NCBI GenBank assembly: GCA_945861785.1
Contig: CAMAWD010000003.1
Span: forward strand, 124,001-188,000
Length of the DNA: 64,000 nucleotides
From: Rhodoferax sp. OV413
Lineage (GTDB): Bacteria; Pseudomonadota; Gammaproteobacteria; Burkholderiales; Burkholderiaceae_C
Direction of reading: 5' to 3'
Positions 1 through 8,678 of the stretch are shown one piece after another. The stretch's first letter is position 1. Every line of letters starts with the position of its first letter. Made by a program: the position numbers and the translations under genes. Under the pieces are notes generated by a model, which made no database searches, was not told the DNA's origin, and worked only from the letters and a program-made list of their open reading frames with translations.

Positions 1-1
1 G

Positions 2-76
2 GCGGCCCTGGACGCGGCAAAGGTGGAAGAACGTGACACCACCTGGGCGGAAGATCGGGATTCAAACAATAAGTGA
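2..76 (+). CDS. C-terminal end of an unidentified protein, cut by the window edge
   Basis: An open frame enters from the left edge and runs 24 codons to a TGA ending at 76. It reads AALDAAKVEERDTTWAED and then RDSNNK. The composition is charged and protein-like, and it would converge on selB with about 75 bases between the two stops. Too little is visible to name a family. It could equally be a chance open frame. Confidence 0.3.
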   Translation, partial: AALDAAKVEERDTTWAEDRDSNNK

Positions 77-151
77 ACCCGTATCAGCCGTAGCGCAGAA
101 ATCGATGGTGTCAAATTGGCGCGTGCGGATCCCAATCCAGCTGCCACCCGG

Positions 152-2071
152 CTACCTGAGAGACTGCTCGATCGCCCGCCTGATCCTTCTTGTGTCGCCG
201 ACCCGGTGCGTGAAGCCGATCCGGTCGAAAAACTCCAGCACCTCGATCGCGTGATTGCGGCTGATCCCGGCTGTGTTCCGGTACTGGGCTGCAAGAAATT
301 GGCCATCGGGATTCGCTCCGGCGATTTCCGACGCCAATTGCGCGAATCTCAAGACGTCGGCGCGCAACAGGTAACGTCCTTCGGCGAACCGTAGCAATTC
401 GCCCGTCTTGCTCTTGCGCAGCAGCAGGTCGCTCAGCACCTTTTCCGACAAGCCCAGGGTTGCGGCCAATTCCTTCGCCGTCGGGGGCAGCTTCCGTTCT
501 GTCACCAGGCGCGGAAGGACTAGATTCCAGAGTCGGTCGTCCGCCGGGTTGGGCATGGCATTTTGGCCGGGGCGGCGCAACTTGGTGCCATGGATCTCCA
601 GCAGTTTCTCCACGGCCAACTCGCGCAGTAGTTGAGCAATTGCAAATTCTGGCAAGCGCGACTCCAGTTTGCCCCGCAGGGTCGACAGTTCGATGCCGAG
701 CGACATCGGGTCTTCGCGGTGCAAGCGGTCGATCTCGGCAAGCACCTCGGCACGAAACTGATCGTGTCCGGCCAGGCTGATCGCTATCCGATCCGCCTTG
801 CCGAGCACTGCCAGCGGCAATGTCTTGTAAAGCGCCGTGGCGGACACAGTGTCGATTCCGAAGGTGGCCTCGAAGCGATTCAGACTCACGCCCTCGGGCG
901 TTGCCTCCACCAACGCCCTCAAAGCAACCGCAGGTGACTCACTCTCAAGTGCGCTGACCTGAGCAAGGCGCGCTACCGTGTAGCGACGGGTGGCCGGTGC
1001 AAATGGGTCCACGACGTAGCCCCCCCCGATCGTGCGAGTCGCAGACGCGTCGCGCAACACGAAACGATCGCCGTGCAAAGCGCAGACCGGCCGCTCAAGA
1101 ACGACTTGGGCAATGCGCGATGCCCCGGGCTCCATCGATTCGCCGCGACGAATCGCAATCCGTCCCGGCACCGCCGCAGTGCCGATGTGCAGGTGCACCG
1201 GCGCAAGATGCGCTACCGGTTCGCTTTCGGTCGCAAGTATCTGAATACGCGCATCGATACGCGATGTAGGATCATGCAGCGCCCCGTCCAGTACCCAATC
1301 GCCTCGCCCAATCACCTTCTTGTGCAGGTCTGCACCCACCAGATTCAATGCACAACGTTGTCCGGCACACGCCTCATTGACAGGGCGCCCGTTGACCTGA
1401 ATGCCTCGCACGCGCACCTGGATCCCGCTCGGGGACACCATGAGGCGAGCGCCTGCGGCAATGCGTCCGTTGAATACCGTCCCGGTCACAACCGTCCCGC
1501 TGCCAGACATACTGAAGGTGCGGTCAATCGCGAAGCGCGCGCGCTGACCTTCGGCGCGCCGTGCCGGAAGTAGATCAGCCTCAGCGATCAGTTTCTCTCT
1601 CAGCGCCGGAATGCCGGTCCCAGTGACGGCGGAAACCGGATAGATCGGGCAGCCGGCAAACGACGTGCCCTGCAGCAGCGCACGCACCGATCCGGTGACC
1701 TCCTTGACTCGAATCTCCGGCACGCGATCAACCTTGTTGATTACCACCATACCCCTGTTGACCCTGAGCAAGTCAAGAATCTGCAGATGTTCGATCGTCT
1801 GCGGCATCACGCCATCGTCCGCGGCGATCACGATCAACGCCTGGTCGATTGCACACACGCCCGCCAGCATGTTGCGGATGAAGCGGTCATGACCTGGCAC
1901 GTCCACGAAGCCGAGCAAGTTGCCAAGCGGCGTAGGCAAGTAGGCGAAACCGATATCGATCGAAATGCCGCGCCGCTTTTCCTCCGGCAATCGGTCTGTG
2001 TCGATGCCAGTCAGGGCTTCCACCAGCCGTGTCTTGCCGTGATCGATATGTCCTGCGGTAGCGACAATCAT
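152..2071 (-). CDS. selB: Selenocysteine-specific translation elongation factor SelB
   Basis: SelB is the EF-Tu-like GTPase that carries Sec-tRNA(Sec) to the ribosome and recognises the SECIS hairpin next to an in-frame UGA. The 639-residue product, close to the E. coli 614, shows G1 GHIDHGKT at residues 7-14, switch II DVPGH at 57-61 and the guanine-specificity motif NKVD at 112-115. Beta-barrel domains and C-terminal winged-helix repeats, which bind SECIS RNA, follow. The start overlaps the selA stop as ATGA, so the two genes are translationally coupled. Cytoplasmic. It ends the Sec module on this strand. Family identity is secure. Confidence 0.97.
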   Translation of the reverse strand: MIVATAGHIDHGKTRLVEALTGIDTDRLPEEKRRGISIDIGFAYLPTPLGNLLGFVDVPGHDRFIRNMLAGVCAIDQALIVIAADDGVMPQTIEHLQILDLLRVNRGMVVINKVDRVPEIRVKEVTGSVRALLQGTSFAGCPIYPVSAVTGTGIPALREKLIAEADLLPARRAEGQRARFAIDRTFSMSGSGTVVTGTVFNGRIAAGARLMVSPSGIQVRVRGIQVNGRPVNEACAGQRCALNLVGADLHKKVIGRGDWVLDGALHDPTSRIDARIQILATESEPVAHLAPVHLHIGTAAVPGRIAIRRGESMEPGASRIAQVVLERPVCALHGDRFVLRDASATRTIGGGYVVDPFAPATRRYTVARLAQVSALESESPAVALRALVEATPEGVSLNRFEATFGIDTVSATALYKTLPLAVLGKADRIAISLAGHDQFRAEVLAEIDRLHREDPMSLGIELSTLRGKLESRLPEFAIAQLLRELAVEKLLEIHGTKLRRPGQNAMPNPADDRLWNLVLPRLVTERKLPPTAKELAATLGLSEKVLSDLLLRKSKTGELLRFAEGRYLLRADVLRFAQLASEIAGANPDGQFLAAQYRNTAGISRNHAIEVLEFFDRIGFTHRVGDTRRIRRAIEQSLR

Positions 2072-3483
2072 CGGCCGACGTTTCCAATGTCCAGTTGCCC
2101 GAGTTGCGACACCATGATCGATGGGTCGTCCAAAGTGCGCAGGTCAAACAATAGTCGATTGTCCTGAATGCGGCCTATCACCGGGACTGGAAGTGCGCGA
2201 AACGAGGCCGCCAGTTGTTCGACCAATCGGCCGGCGCGTTTCCCCGGACCATTCGGTTTAAGGGCGACGGCAACGCTCGGCAGCAGGTCCGTCGGCAGCG
2301 CGCCGCTCCCGATCTGGCTCATGCAGGACACAAGCTCCACCTCCACCAATTCACCAACCGCAATCTTGAGGGCGGCACACACAACTTGCCCTGTTCGCTC
2401 AATGTCGTCGCGCGACCTCGCCAACCATCGCAGCGTCGGCAATGCCTGGCTCAACCGTTGCGGATCAGCATAAAGTTTCAATACCGCTTCGAGTGCGGCA
2501 AGACGCAGCTTGTCTAAGCGCAAGACGCGCTTCAAGGGATTCTTGTTGATCCGCGCGATCAATCCCTTGTTCCCTACGATCAGTCCGGCCTGGGGTCCGC
2601 CAAGCAGTTTGTCGCCGCTGAAACTCACCAGATCGACACCTTTGAGAAGCATTTCCCGTGCCGTGCGCTCATGCGGCAGGCCGTAGCGCTCCAATTCGAT
2701 CAGAGTGCCGCTGCCTAGATCAGAGAGAAGAAGCACCCCATTCTCGTGCGCCAGCCTGGCGAGCGCTTCCTCGTCCACACTTGACGTGAACCCTTGCACC
2801 GCGTAGTTGCTGGTATGCACTTTCATCAGCGCGGCCGTACGCGGGCCAATTGCCTGCGCGTAATCGCCCAGATAGGTTCGGTTCGTCGTTCCAACTTCGA
2901 CCAGCTTGCAACCTGCCCGCGCCATGATGTCGGGCAAACGGAACGCACCGCCGATCTCGATGAGTTCACCGCGCGAGACGATCACCTCCTTGCGCGCAGC
3001 AATCGTGTTCAGCATGATGAACACCGCAGCCGCGTTATTGTTGACAAGCGTGCCTGCCTGCGCACCGGTGAGCCTGGAAAGCCAGTTTTCGACGTGTTTG
3101 TCGCGCTCGCCACGTTCTCCACGCGCCAGATCGTATTCAAGATTCGTCGGGTTTCGCGCTGCCGCAACCATCGCCTGCACTGCGTCTTCTGGCAAGACGG
3201 CCCGCCCGAGATTGGTGTGGATCACGGTGCCTGTCAGGTTGAGGACGCGGCGCTGGGAAGCTTCGACAACCATGCCGATGCGCGCACTGAGTTGCGCACC
3301 GAAAGCGGCCTCATCGAATTCGCCTTGTGGGTGCAGGCGCCCGTGCTCTCCGGCGCGGGTCTCAGCGAGCAGCAGACGGACCAACTCGAGCACCAGCGGT
3401 CTGCCGTGGCGCTCAGTCTGCTCGAGCACGGCCGGCGTGCCGAGCAAACGATCGACCGAAGGAATAGACGCAGGGAGCTCCAA
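2068..3483 (-). CDS. selA: L-seryl-tRNA(Sec) selenium transferase SelA
   Basis: A PLP enzyme that converts Ser-tRNA(Sec) to Sec-tRNA(Sec) using selenophosphate. The fold-type I core is clear: RVLNLTGTVIHTNLGRA near the N-terminus, the PTNLEYDL segment, and SFSGDKLLGGPQAG carrying the PLP lysine in the middle of the protein. The open frame runs up to an ATG at 3633, but that extension reads through the whole tRNA-Sec gene (3503-3597). I place the start at TTG 3483, which gives 471 residues (E. coli SelA has 463) and begins just before the conserved SVDRLLG segment. No strong ribosome site is visible, so the exact start is uncertain. It overlaps selB by four bases. A selenophosphate synthetase (SelD) is needed but is not in this window. 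Confidence 0.9.
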   Translation of the reverse strand: MELPASIPSVDRLLGTPAVLEQTERHGRPLVLELVRLLLAETRAGEHGRLHPQGEFDEAAFGAQLSARIGMVVEASQRRVLNLTGTVIHTNLGRAVLPEDAVQAMVAAARNPTNLEYDLARGERGERDKHVENWLSRLTGAQAGTLVNNNAAAVFIMLNTIAARKEVIVSRGELIEIGGAFRLPDIMARAGCKLVEVGTTNRTYLGDYAQAIGPRTAALMKVHTSNYAVQGFTSSVDEEALARLAHENGVLLLSDLGSGTLIELERYGLPHERTAREMLLKGVDLVSFSGDKLLGGPQAGLIVGNKGLIARINKNPLKRVLRLDKLRLAALEAVLKLYADPQRLSQALPTLRWLARSRDDIERTGQVVCAALKIAVGELVEVELVSCMSQIGSGALPTDLLPSVAVALKPNGPGKRAGRLVEQLAASFRALPVPVIGRIQDNRLLFDLRTLDDPSIMVSQLGQLDIGNVGR

Positions 3484-3502
3484 GGCGCTTTCGGAAAACT
3501 GC

Positions 3503-3597
3503 TGGCGGAAGAGAGCGGGAGTCGAACCCACCAAGGACCGCAAGCGGCCCATACCGGGTTTGAAGTCCGGCCATCCCACCAGGGACGCTTCCCTTCC
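3503..3597 (-). tRNA. selC: tRNA-Sec (anticodon TCA)
   Basis: The 95-base sequence, the same length as E. coli selC, folds as a selenocysteine tRNA. It has an 8-bp acceptor stem (GGAAGGGA with TCTCTTCC, one G-U pair), the anticodon loop CTTCAAA with anticodon TCA, a long variable arm (GGGCCGC/GCGGTCC), a T loop TTCGACT, and an encoded CCA at 3505-3503. It lies 19 bases before the proposed selA start and is probably transcribed with selA-selB. Confidence 0.96.
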
Positions 3598-3629
3598 TGA
3601 TTGGTCAATAGATGCGTGCTGAATCCATT

Positions 3630-4489
3630 TCAATTATGGCATGCCGGTGCGGCCATCGGCATGAAATCCTCGACCGCAGGCGGCCGGTGGCATCGTGTCT
3701 GGAGCGCGGCGGGGCCAGGCGTGGCGCTGAAACGCAGCGGTGAGCGCAAGTGCCTGTAACGGCCCTCGCTGGGATGATCGACCAGTTCCATCAGCCCGAT
3801 GGCCACGACATGCGGGTCGTGCTCGAGCTGTTCGAGTTCGAGCACGGGCATGCAGGGAATGCTCACCCGATCACAAAAGGCCATCCAGCTGTCTGTGCTT
3901 TGCAGGGCGGCATGTTGCTCGACCAGTTGGTAAAGCTGATCGATGTGGACGACGCGTTGCGCAACATCGCCGAAGCGCGGATCCGCAGCCAGTTCGGCGC
4001 GACCAATAAAGCCAAAGAAATCACGCCAGTTGCCATCCGGGTAAGGCAGGATGCACATCCATCCGTCCAGCGTGCGTTAGGGCTTGCGATGGGGCGAAAG
4101 CTGGCGCGCAAAGCCCATCCTGCCCAAAGTCGGCTCGAAGGCACCAGCACCGAAATACTCCACCAGCATGAAGTCGATTGCGGTCTCGAACATGGGCACT
4201 TCCAATTCAGGCCCAGGCGTTGCGCGGCCGCCGGCCTCAAGTTATGCACCAGCGCGTCGGCACTTTGAATCAGCCGCTTGAGCGCCTCCTGGCCCGAGCC
4301 CTGCTTGAGGTCAAGGTAGATGCTGCGCTTGTTGCGGTGCAGGTTCAGCATCGAGCCGCCCATGCCCTTGTGCCTAAACGGGCCGTCGCCTTCGGGGGAC
4401 TCGACCTTGATCACATCGGCCGCCATGTCCCCCAGGATCCGCGTCCCATATGGGCCCATGATGACGCTGGTGAGGTCGATCACACGCAT
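3630..4489 (-). pseudogene. CaiB/BaiF (family III) CoA-transferase, internally deleted and interrupted
   Basis: The first ~97 codons, from 4489, are typical of family III formyl/acyl-CoA transferases: MRVIDLTSVIMGPYGTRILG, then IKVESPEGDGPFRH, then RNKRSIYLDLK. After RLGLNW the frame breaks and continues with EVPMFETAIDFMLVEYFG. In intact homologues that motif lies roughly 120 residues further on, so an internal segment of a length not divisible by three has been lost. Further on, HRKP is followed by an in-frame TAA (about 4064-4066) where the family has the tyrosine of KPYRTLDG. The rest (RTLDGWMCILPYPDG onward) is open to 3630. About 286 codons remain of a usual ~400. It cannot make a normal enzyme. 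Confidence 0.85.
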
Positions 4490-4665
4490 GCCACGGAGCG
4501 GGCCGGCGTTTGCGGGGGACCTGCCCTGGGAAATGTTTGAAGCGGCGGGTGTCGTCGTGCGAGCGATCCCAATCAGGCACGATCAAAAGTAAAGTTAATT
4601 TTTGTTGATCTGTCAGTGGTTCACGCTTGCAGTTCTGGCCACCGGCGTGTGCGAGGACCCAAACG

Positions 4666-5589
4666 TCAGGCAGGTGTCGTCCAGCGTGATACGGCCGCCC
4701 TTGCGGCGTCCTGGCCTTGCGCGCACGCACCCAGGACGCTGTGGCCCGGCCCGCTGCGCAGGGCCCCAACCGCATAGACCCGGGCCAGGGAAGTCTGGTA
4801 TTGGCCGTCGGTGACCACCTGCCCGTTCGCATCGCGTTGCACCTGCGGTGGCAAATAGGCGTCATTGGGCTCGGTCCCGATGAACACGAAAACGCCGGCC
4901 ACGGCCAACCCGCTTTCACTTCCGTCGCCGAGATTGCGCAGGCGCAAGCCCTCCAGGCCGTCGCTCCCGCACAGGCCCAGCACCTGCGTTTCCCAGAGGA
5001 AGGCCATGCGTTCGTTGGCCGCAGCCGCTTCGACATAACGGCGCCGCGCTCGCACCTGGGCACCGCGTACCACCAGCGTGACCGATGCGCAGATCCTGGC
5101 CAGGTGCAGCGCGGCCTGAAACGCGGCGTCCCCCCCACCGATCACCGCAACCGACTGGTCCCGAAAAAAGCCGCCATCGCACCAGTCGCACTGAGAAACA
5201 CCGCGACCCAGCCATTGGTCTTCGCCACTTATCCCGAGCTTGCGCAGGCGCGCGCCCGACGCAGCGATCACCGCGCTGGCCTTGAGCAAATGCCGCGCCG
5301 TCAGCACCTGGACGCCATCGGCCAGCGGCTGCAGACCGCTCACCGCCGACGTCTCCATGCGTACGCCCAGCGCGAGGGCGCGCTGTACCAGGTGATCGAT
5401 CAGTTCCGCCCCCGCCAAGGGCACTGGCCAGGGGAAATCGTCCACCAGACCGAGATTGGTGATGAGACCACCCGGTGCCGGCAACTGCTCCAGGCAAACC
5501 ACCTCGGCGCCCCGCGAAGCACACGCAATAGCCGCGCTCAAGCCGGCCGGGCCGGCGCCGATCACCGCCACATCACAGGATTTGATCAT
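4666..5589 (-). CDS. Thioredoxin-reductase-like FAD/NAD(P) oxidoreductase
   Basis: Predicted pyridine-nucleotide disulfide oxidoreductase of the TrxB type, 307 residues. The FAD-binding GAGPAG is at 11-16, the redox-active pair CDWC at 134-137 in the context GRGVSQCDWCDGGFF, and the NAD(P)-binding GGGDAA at 151-156. A C-terminal FAD motif around VYAVGALRSG follows. TrxB itself has CATC, so this is a relative rather than the housekeeping enzyme. An upstream in-frame ATG at 5661 would overlap the previous gene; the ATG at 5589 begins exactly at the family N-terminus and leaves 20 bases from the previous stop. Its place between the UGSC genes and selCAB suggests it passes electrons to the selenoprotein. 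That role is inference. Confidence 0.85.
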   Translation of the reverse strand: MIKSCDVAVIGAGPAGLSAAIACASRGAEVVCLEQLPAPGGLITNLGLVDDFPWPVPLAGAELIDHLVQRALALGVRMETSAVSGLQPLADGVQVLTARHLLKASAVIAASGARLRKLGISGEDQWLGRGVSQCDWCDGGFFRDQSVAVIGGGDAAFQAALHLARICASVTLVVRGAQVRARRRYVEAAAANERMAFLWETQVLGLCGSDGLEGLRLRNLGDGSESGLAVAGVFVFIGTEPNDAYLPPQVQRDANGQVVTDGQYQTSLARVYAVGALRSGPGHSVLGACAQGQDAARAAVSRWTTPA

Positions 5590-5609
5590 CTTGTATATCT
5601 CTACGGTAC

Positions 5610-6839
5610 CTACAAATGCTCGGGGGCACAGACCTGGGGTGACCCCACCAATCGGCTCCAATCATGCGGCAATTCAATCGGTTCGACCACGCGGCAATAC
5701 GGAAAACCCCAACCCGGGAAATACACATGCTGGGCGATCGGCGCGCTGCCGCCTGCCACAAACAACACGATGTCGCGCGCCGACGCCACCACCGGAATAG
5801 CCTCGCCGCTTGCTGCAGCTGCCTGCACCCATGCGGGTGCGCCGTAATCGGGAATGATCTTCCGAGCCACCCACATGCGCCTCCATGTCGCTGCCGGAAT
5901 CCGACCGTTCTCGTACAAGTATTGCGCGATGTCAGCCTTACCCCAGCCATCGGCCGTCAACCTTGCCACCGTTGCCGGGGCGAGCAACACCGCCACGCAC
6001 CCGCCGTGCAGACTATTGAATGCCGACACCGCGGACCCCATGACACTGGCTATGTCATCGAGTTCGCCAGTGATATTGATGCAGCATTCTGCGCGCAGCA
6101 GGGTCAGCGCGCTGGTCTGGGACGGCAGCCCAGCTTCAACCTGCAGACCCGGCCAGGGGCTGGCACCCTGATTCTCACCCACACACAACGTGTATCTGGC
6201 CGGCTGTCCAATGCCGGCCAGCACCGTGTCGCCAAGCCGACCGCCGCCGATGTTGATCATGACCATCCTCAATGCGCGGCCGATTGTGGCATTTGCCTGC
6301 ACTCCCGGTCCGAGCGCGCCAATACCGTCGTTGATGCCCAGTTGCTGCACGATGGGGCCGCTCACGATCAGCAGGGGGGCGACGCTCTCGTCGGTGCTCT
6401 GCACTCCACGCAGGTTGAAGGCCGGCGAAGCAAGGGCGCGCACTGCCGCCAACACCACTGGCAGGTATTCCGGCCGGCATCCCGCCATCACCGCGTTGAT
6501 GGCGACCTTCTCCACTGTCGCCAGGCCCTGCATCGGCGCCAGGGGCGCCAGCGCCGTCTGCGCGCTGGCGCGGGAAAAGCGCAGCATGTCCCTGACCCGG
6601 TCCACCGTGGGCGCGACCACTGGCAGGCCATCAGTCCAACCGCGTGCCAGGAACAACTCGTTGACGGCGGATTGCGCATCGACGGCACGTATTCGTTCGA
6701 TGCGCTCGCGCACGCCGCCAGCAGGTGGCGCATGGTGCGCCCTGCCGCGCGCCGGCAACAGGCTGTCGACCCATGATCCGCAGGCCCGTTGTCCCACCGG
6801 CGTGTGAACCCAGGCGCTGATCTGGCCGGCAGCGTTCAT
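5610..6839 (-). CDS. Paralogue of the C-terminal domain of the UGSC selenoprotein
   Basis: A 409-residue protein of unknown function. From about residue 65 it aligns with the C-terminal domain of the selenoprotein encoded just upstream. Shared blocks are GWTDGLPVVAPT, VMAGCRPEY, the NATIGRALR region, GWGKADIAQYLYENGRIPA, and near the end VVEPIELPHDW. It has no UGSC segment and no in-frame TGA. No signal peptide is evident. It starts 96 bases after the selenoprotein stop and ends 20 bases before the TrxB-like gene. The two paralogues may form a hetero-oligomer or act in sequence. I infer this from adjacency only. Confidence 0.75.
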   Translation of the reverse strand: MNAAGQISAWVHTPVGQRACGSWVDSLLPARGRAHHAPPAGGVRERIERIRAVDAQSAVNELFLARGWTDGLPVVAPTVDRVRDMLRFSRASAQTALAPLAPMQGLATVEKVAINAVMAGCRPEYLPVVLAAVRALASPAFNLRGVQSTDESVAPLLIVSGPIVQQLGINDGIGALGPGVQANATIGRALRMVMINIGGGRLGDTVLAGIGQPARYTLCVGENQGASPWPGLQVEAGLPSQTSALTLLRAECCINITGELDDIASVMGSAVSAFNSLHGGCVAVLLAPATVARLTADGWGKADIAQYLYENGRIPAATWRRMWVARKIIPDYGAPAWVQAAAASGEAIPVVASARDIVLFVAGGSAPIAQHVYFPGWGFPYCRVVEPIELPHDWSRLVGSPQVCAPEHL

Positions 6840-6935
6840 GCGTCTGCAACGGCCCGGCTCGGAGGCCTGGGAACCGACGCGATTCCCGCAGACTGCCCAC
6901 TGCGAAGTGCGACGGGTTCTTCCCGGCCCAGATGC

Positions 6936-8678
6936 TCAGGCGTGGTCACTGCCGTCGCGTAACAACGCTCGCCACCGGGTGGGCAACTCGATCGGTTTGA
7001 CGGTGGGAAAACCCAGAAACCCGTTGTGGGCCATGACGTAACAATTGGTTCTCAATGGGTCTCCGCTGACCGCGATCAGGATGTCTTCCGGACGGACCAC
7101 GATCGGCACCAGGCGGCTGGGATCTCGCCCGGCACCGAAGGCTTTGGGCGCCTTGCCCAGCATGGCCAGGTCGCTCAGCTTGCGCCGACCCGGCACAAGG
7201 TTGGTATAGGCACCCATGTACTGTTCGAAGCGCACCGCCGGGATGCGGGCCAGTTCGAACAGCCTGGCCTGGACGTCGGCCTTGCCAAGGCCGGATCTGG
7301 CCAGGACCTTGGCCACGATGGGCGACAGCACCAGCAAGGGTTTGTACTTGCCCACCGTCATGCCCACGGTAAAGATCAGCTCCCAGGTCGAGATGCCGAC
7401 CAGCGCGTCGGCCAGATAGGGCAGGCATTCGTCGGCCGTGGCGCCATACACCGAGGCCACCACCTTGCCACCGGTGAAGCGCGACACGAACACCCCGTTC
7501 TCACCTGGCGGCAGGCCGAGATCGGTGCACAGGCCGGACCAACCCAGGTCGGCCAGCGCGTCGTGGTTTTCCGCCATCACCACGCGCCAAGTGCCGCCAA
7601 AGGTCGCCTTGTCATTTTGATGCCGCTGAAAACCTACCACGTTGGAGAGGTACAGGCGCCAAAAACGTCCAATGCTGGTGTTGGCCTGAAAACCATCGCG
7701 CAAGGCGCCTTGCTCGAAATTAAAGCTCAGATCCTTGATGATGGGCCCATTTATGACGATCTGGGTTTCGGCCCCTGGTGTGTTGCCGCTGTGCTCCACA
7801 CCATATTCAGGGTCTGCCATTGCATCGACCAATGCCAGCAGGATCGGCATGTACTCGGGCCTGCAGCCTGCCATGACACCGTTCACCGCCACGCTCCACA
7901 CGGTTGCCGTGCGCTTCTCGGGAAGCAATGTGCCCAGCGTTTGGTCTGGCGCACGCTCGGTGAAGGCCAGAAAAGCCAGCACGCGTTCCCGCGTGGGCGG
8001 CACGATGGGTAGGCCATCGGTCCACAGGTTTTCGTAGAAGTACTGGTTGACCTCGTCCAGACTGCCCTCGAATACGACCGCTCGGGGTTCCGGTTCCGCC
8101 ACCGCCTGTTCCAGGGTGTCGGAATGGGTCAGGCGCGCGATGATGTGATCGATTGTCACCTGCATCACATTCCGTTCCAACTCATCCCCACTCTGCACGT
8201 CGGGATGGCCGGGCAGCATGGCCAGCCCAAGGCCGGGCATGCCCATTCCCAGGGCGGATGTCTTGGCAAGGCCCATGAATCCCTCTGACACCAACGACAC
8301 GGACGGTACCCCGCAGCGTTCGGCCACCTCACTCACCCGCAACACGGCGGGTGTGCAACTGCCTCAGCAGCCCATCCCGGAGACGACCGCATCAACCCCG
8401 AGCGAGCGCAGTCGTTGCGGCAATGCAGCCAGCACCTCGCGCTCATCGGACCCATGTGTGGAACCAAATGTCTCGTGGCCTATAAAACGGATCCCCGGAA
8501 AACGCTTTTGCAGTTCGCGCTGGACAATGGCAAAAATCTCATCCCCACGGAACAGGTAATCCCAAAGGAACGCCACCACCTTGTGGTCGAGGCCGTCAAG
8601 CCGAGGCGCCACCGGCTCCACATTGATCGCGCGCTGTGCCCGCGGCCAGTGCACCGCGTATGTGGGTTCGTCATGCAT
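6936..8678 (-). CDS. UGSC-motif selenoprotein (TGA at 8366-8364 read as selenocysteine)
   Basis: Translation from ATG 8678, with a good AGGAGA ribosome site, gives 104 residues ending VVSGMGC, then TGA, then in the same frame GSCTPAVLRVSEVAERCG and 460 further residues. Reading the TGA as Sec gives GMGC-U-GSCT with Sec at residue 105 of 580. This matches the UGSC signature of a (seleno)protein family of unknown function known from bacterial and marine metagenomic surveys. U-G-S-C is a redox-type UxxC pair, preceded by Cys104. The N-terminal UGSC domain spans about residues 1-230. A second domain (from NLWTDGLPIVPPT, with VMAGCRPEY) follows and is repeated in the next gene. selC, selA and selB lie downstream on the same strand. 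A broken gene is the alternative, but the conserved motif, preserved frame and adjacent Sec genes argue strongly for recoding. Confidence 0.9.
8334..8353 (-). promoter_or_regulatory. SECIS-like hairpin downstream of the Sec codon
   Basis: Ten bases after the TGA, CACCCGC pairs perfectly with GCGGGTG around the six-base loop CGTGTT. The loop begins 17 bases after the TGA, and bacterial SECIS apical loops normally lie about 16-37 bases downstream. The loop contains G-U, as many bacterial SECIS loops do. The element is within coding sequence (GSCTPAVLRV). Confidence 0.75.

Noticed and set aside
3484-3633. N-terminal extension of SelA
   Set aside because: It is the translated tRNA-Sec gene plus leader, with no SelA homology.
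4064-4066. In-frame TAA in the CoA-transferase as possible recoding
   Set aside because: TAA is not a Sec codon and the gene also has a large deletion with frameshift; it is a pseudogene.
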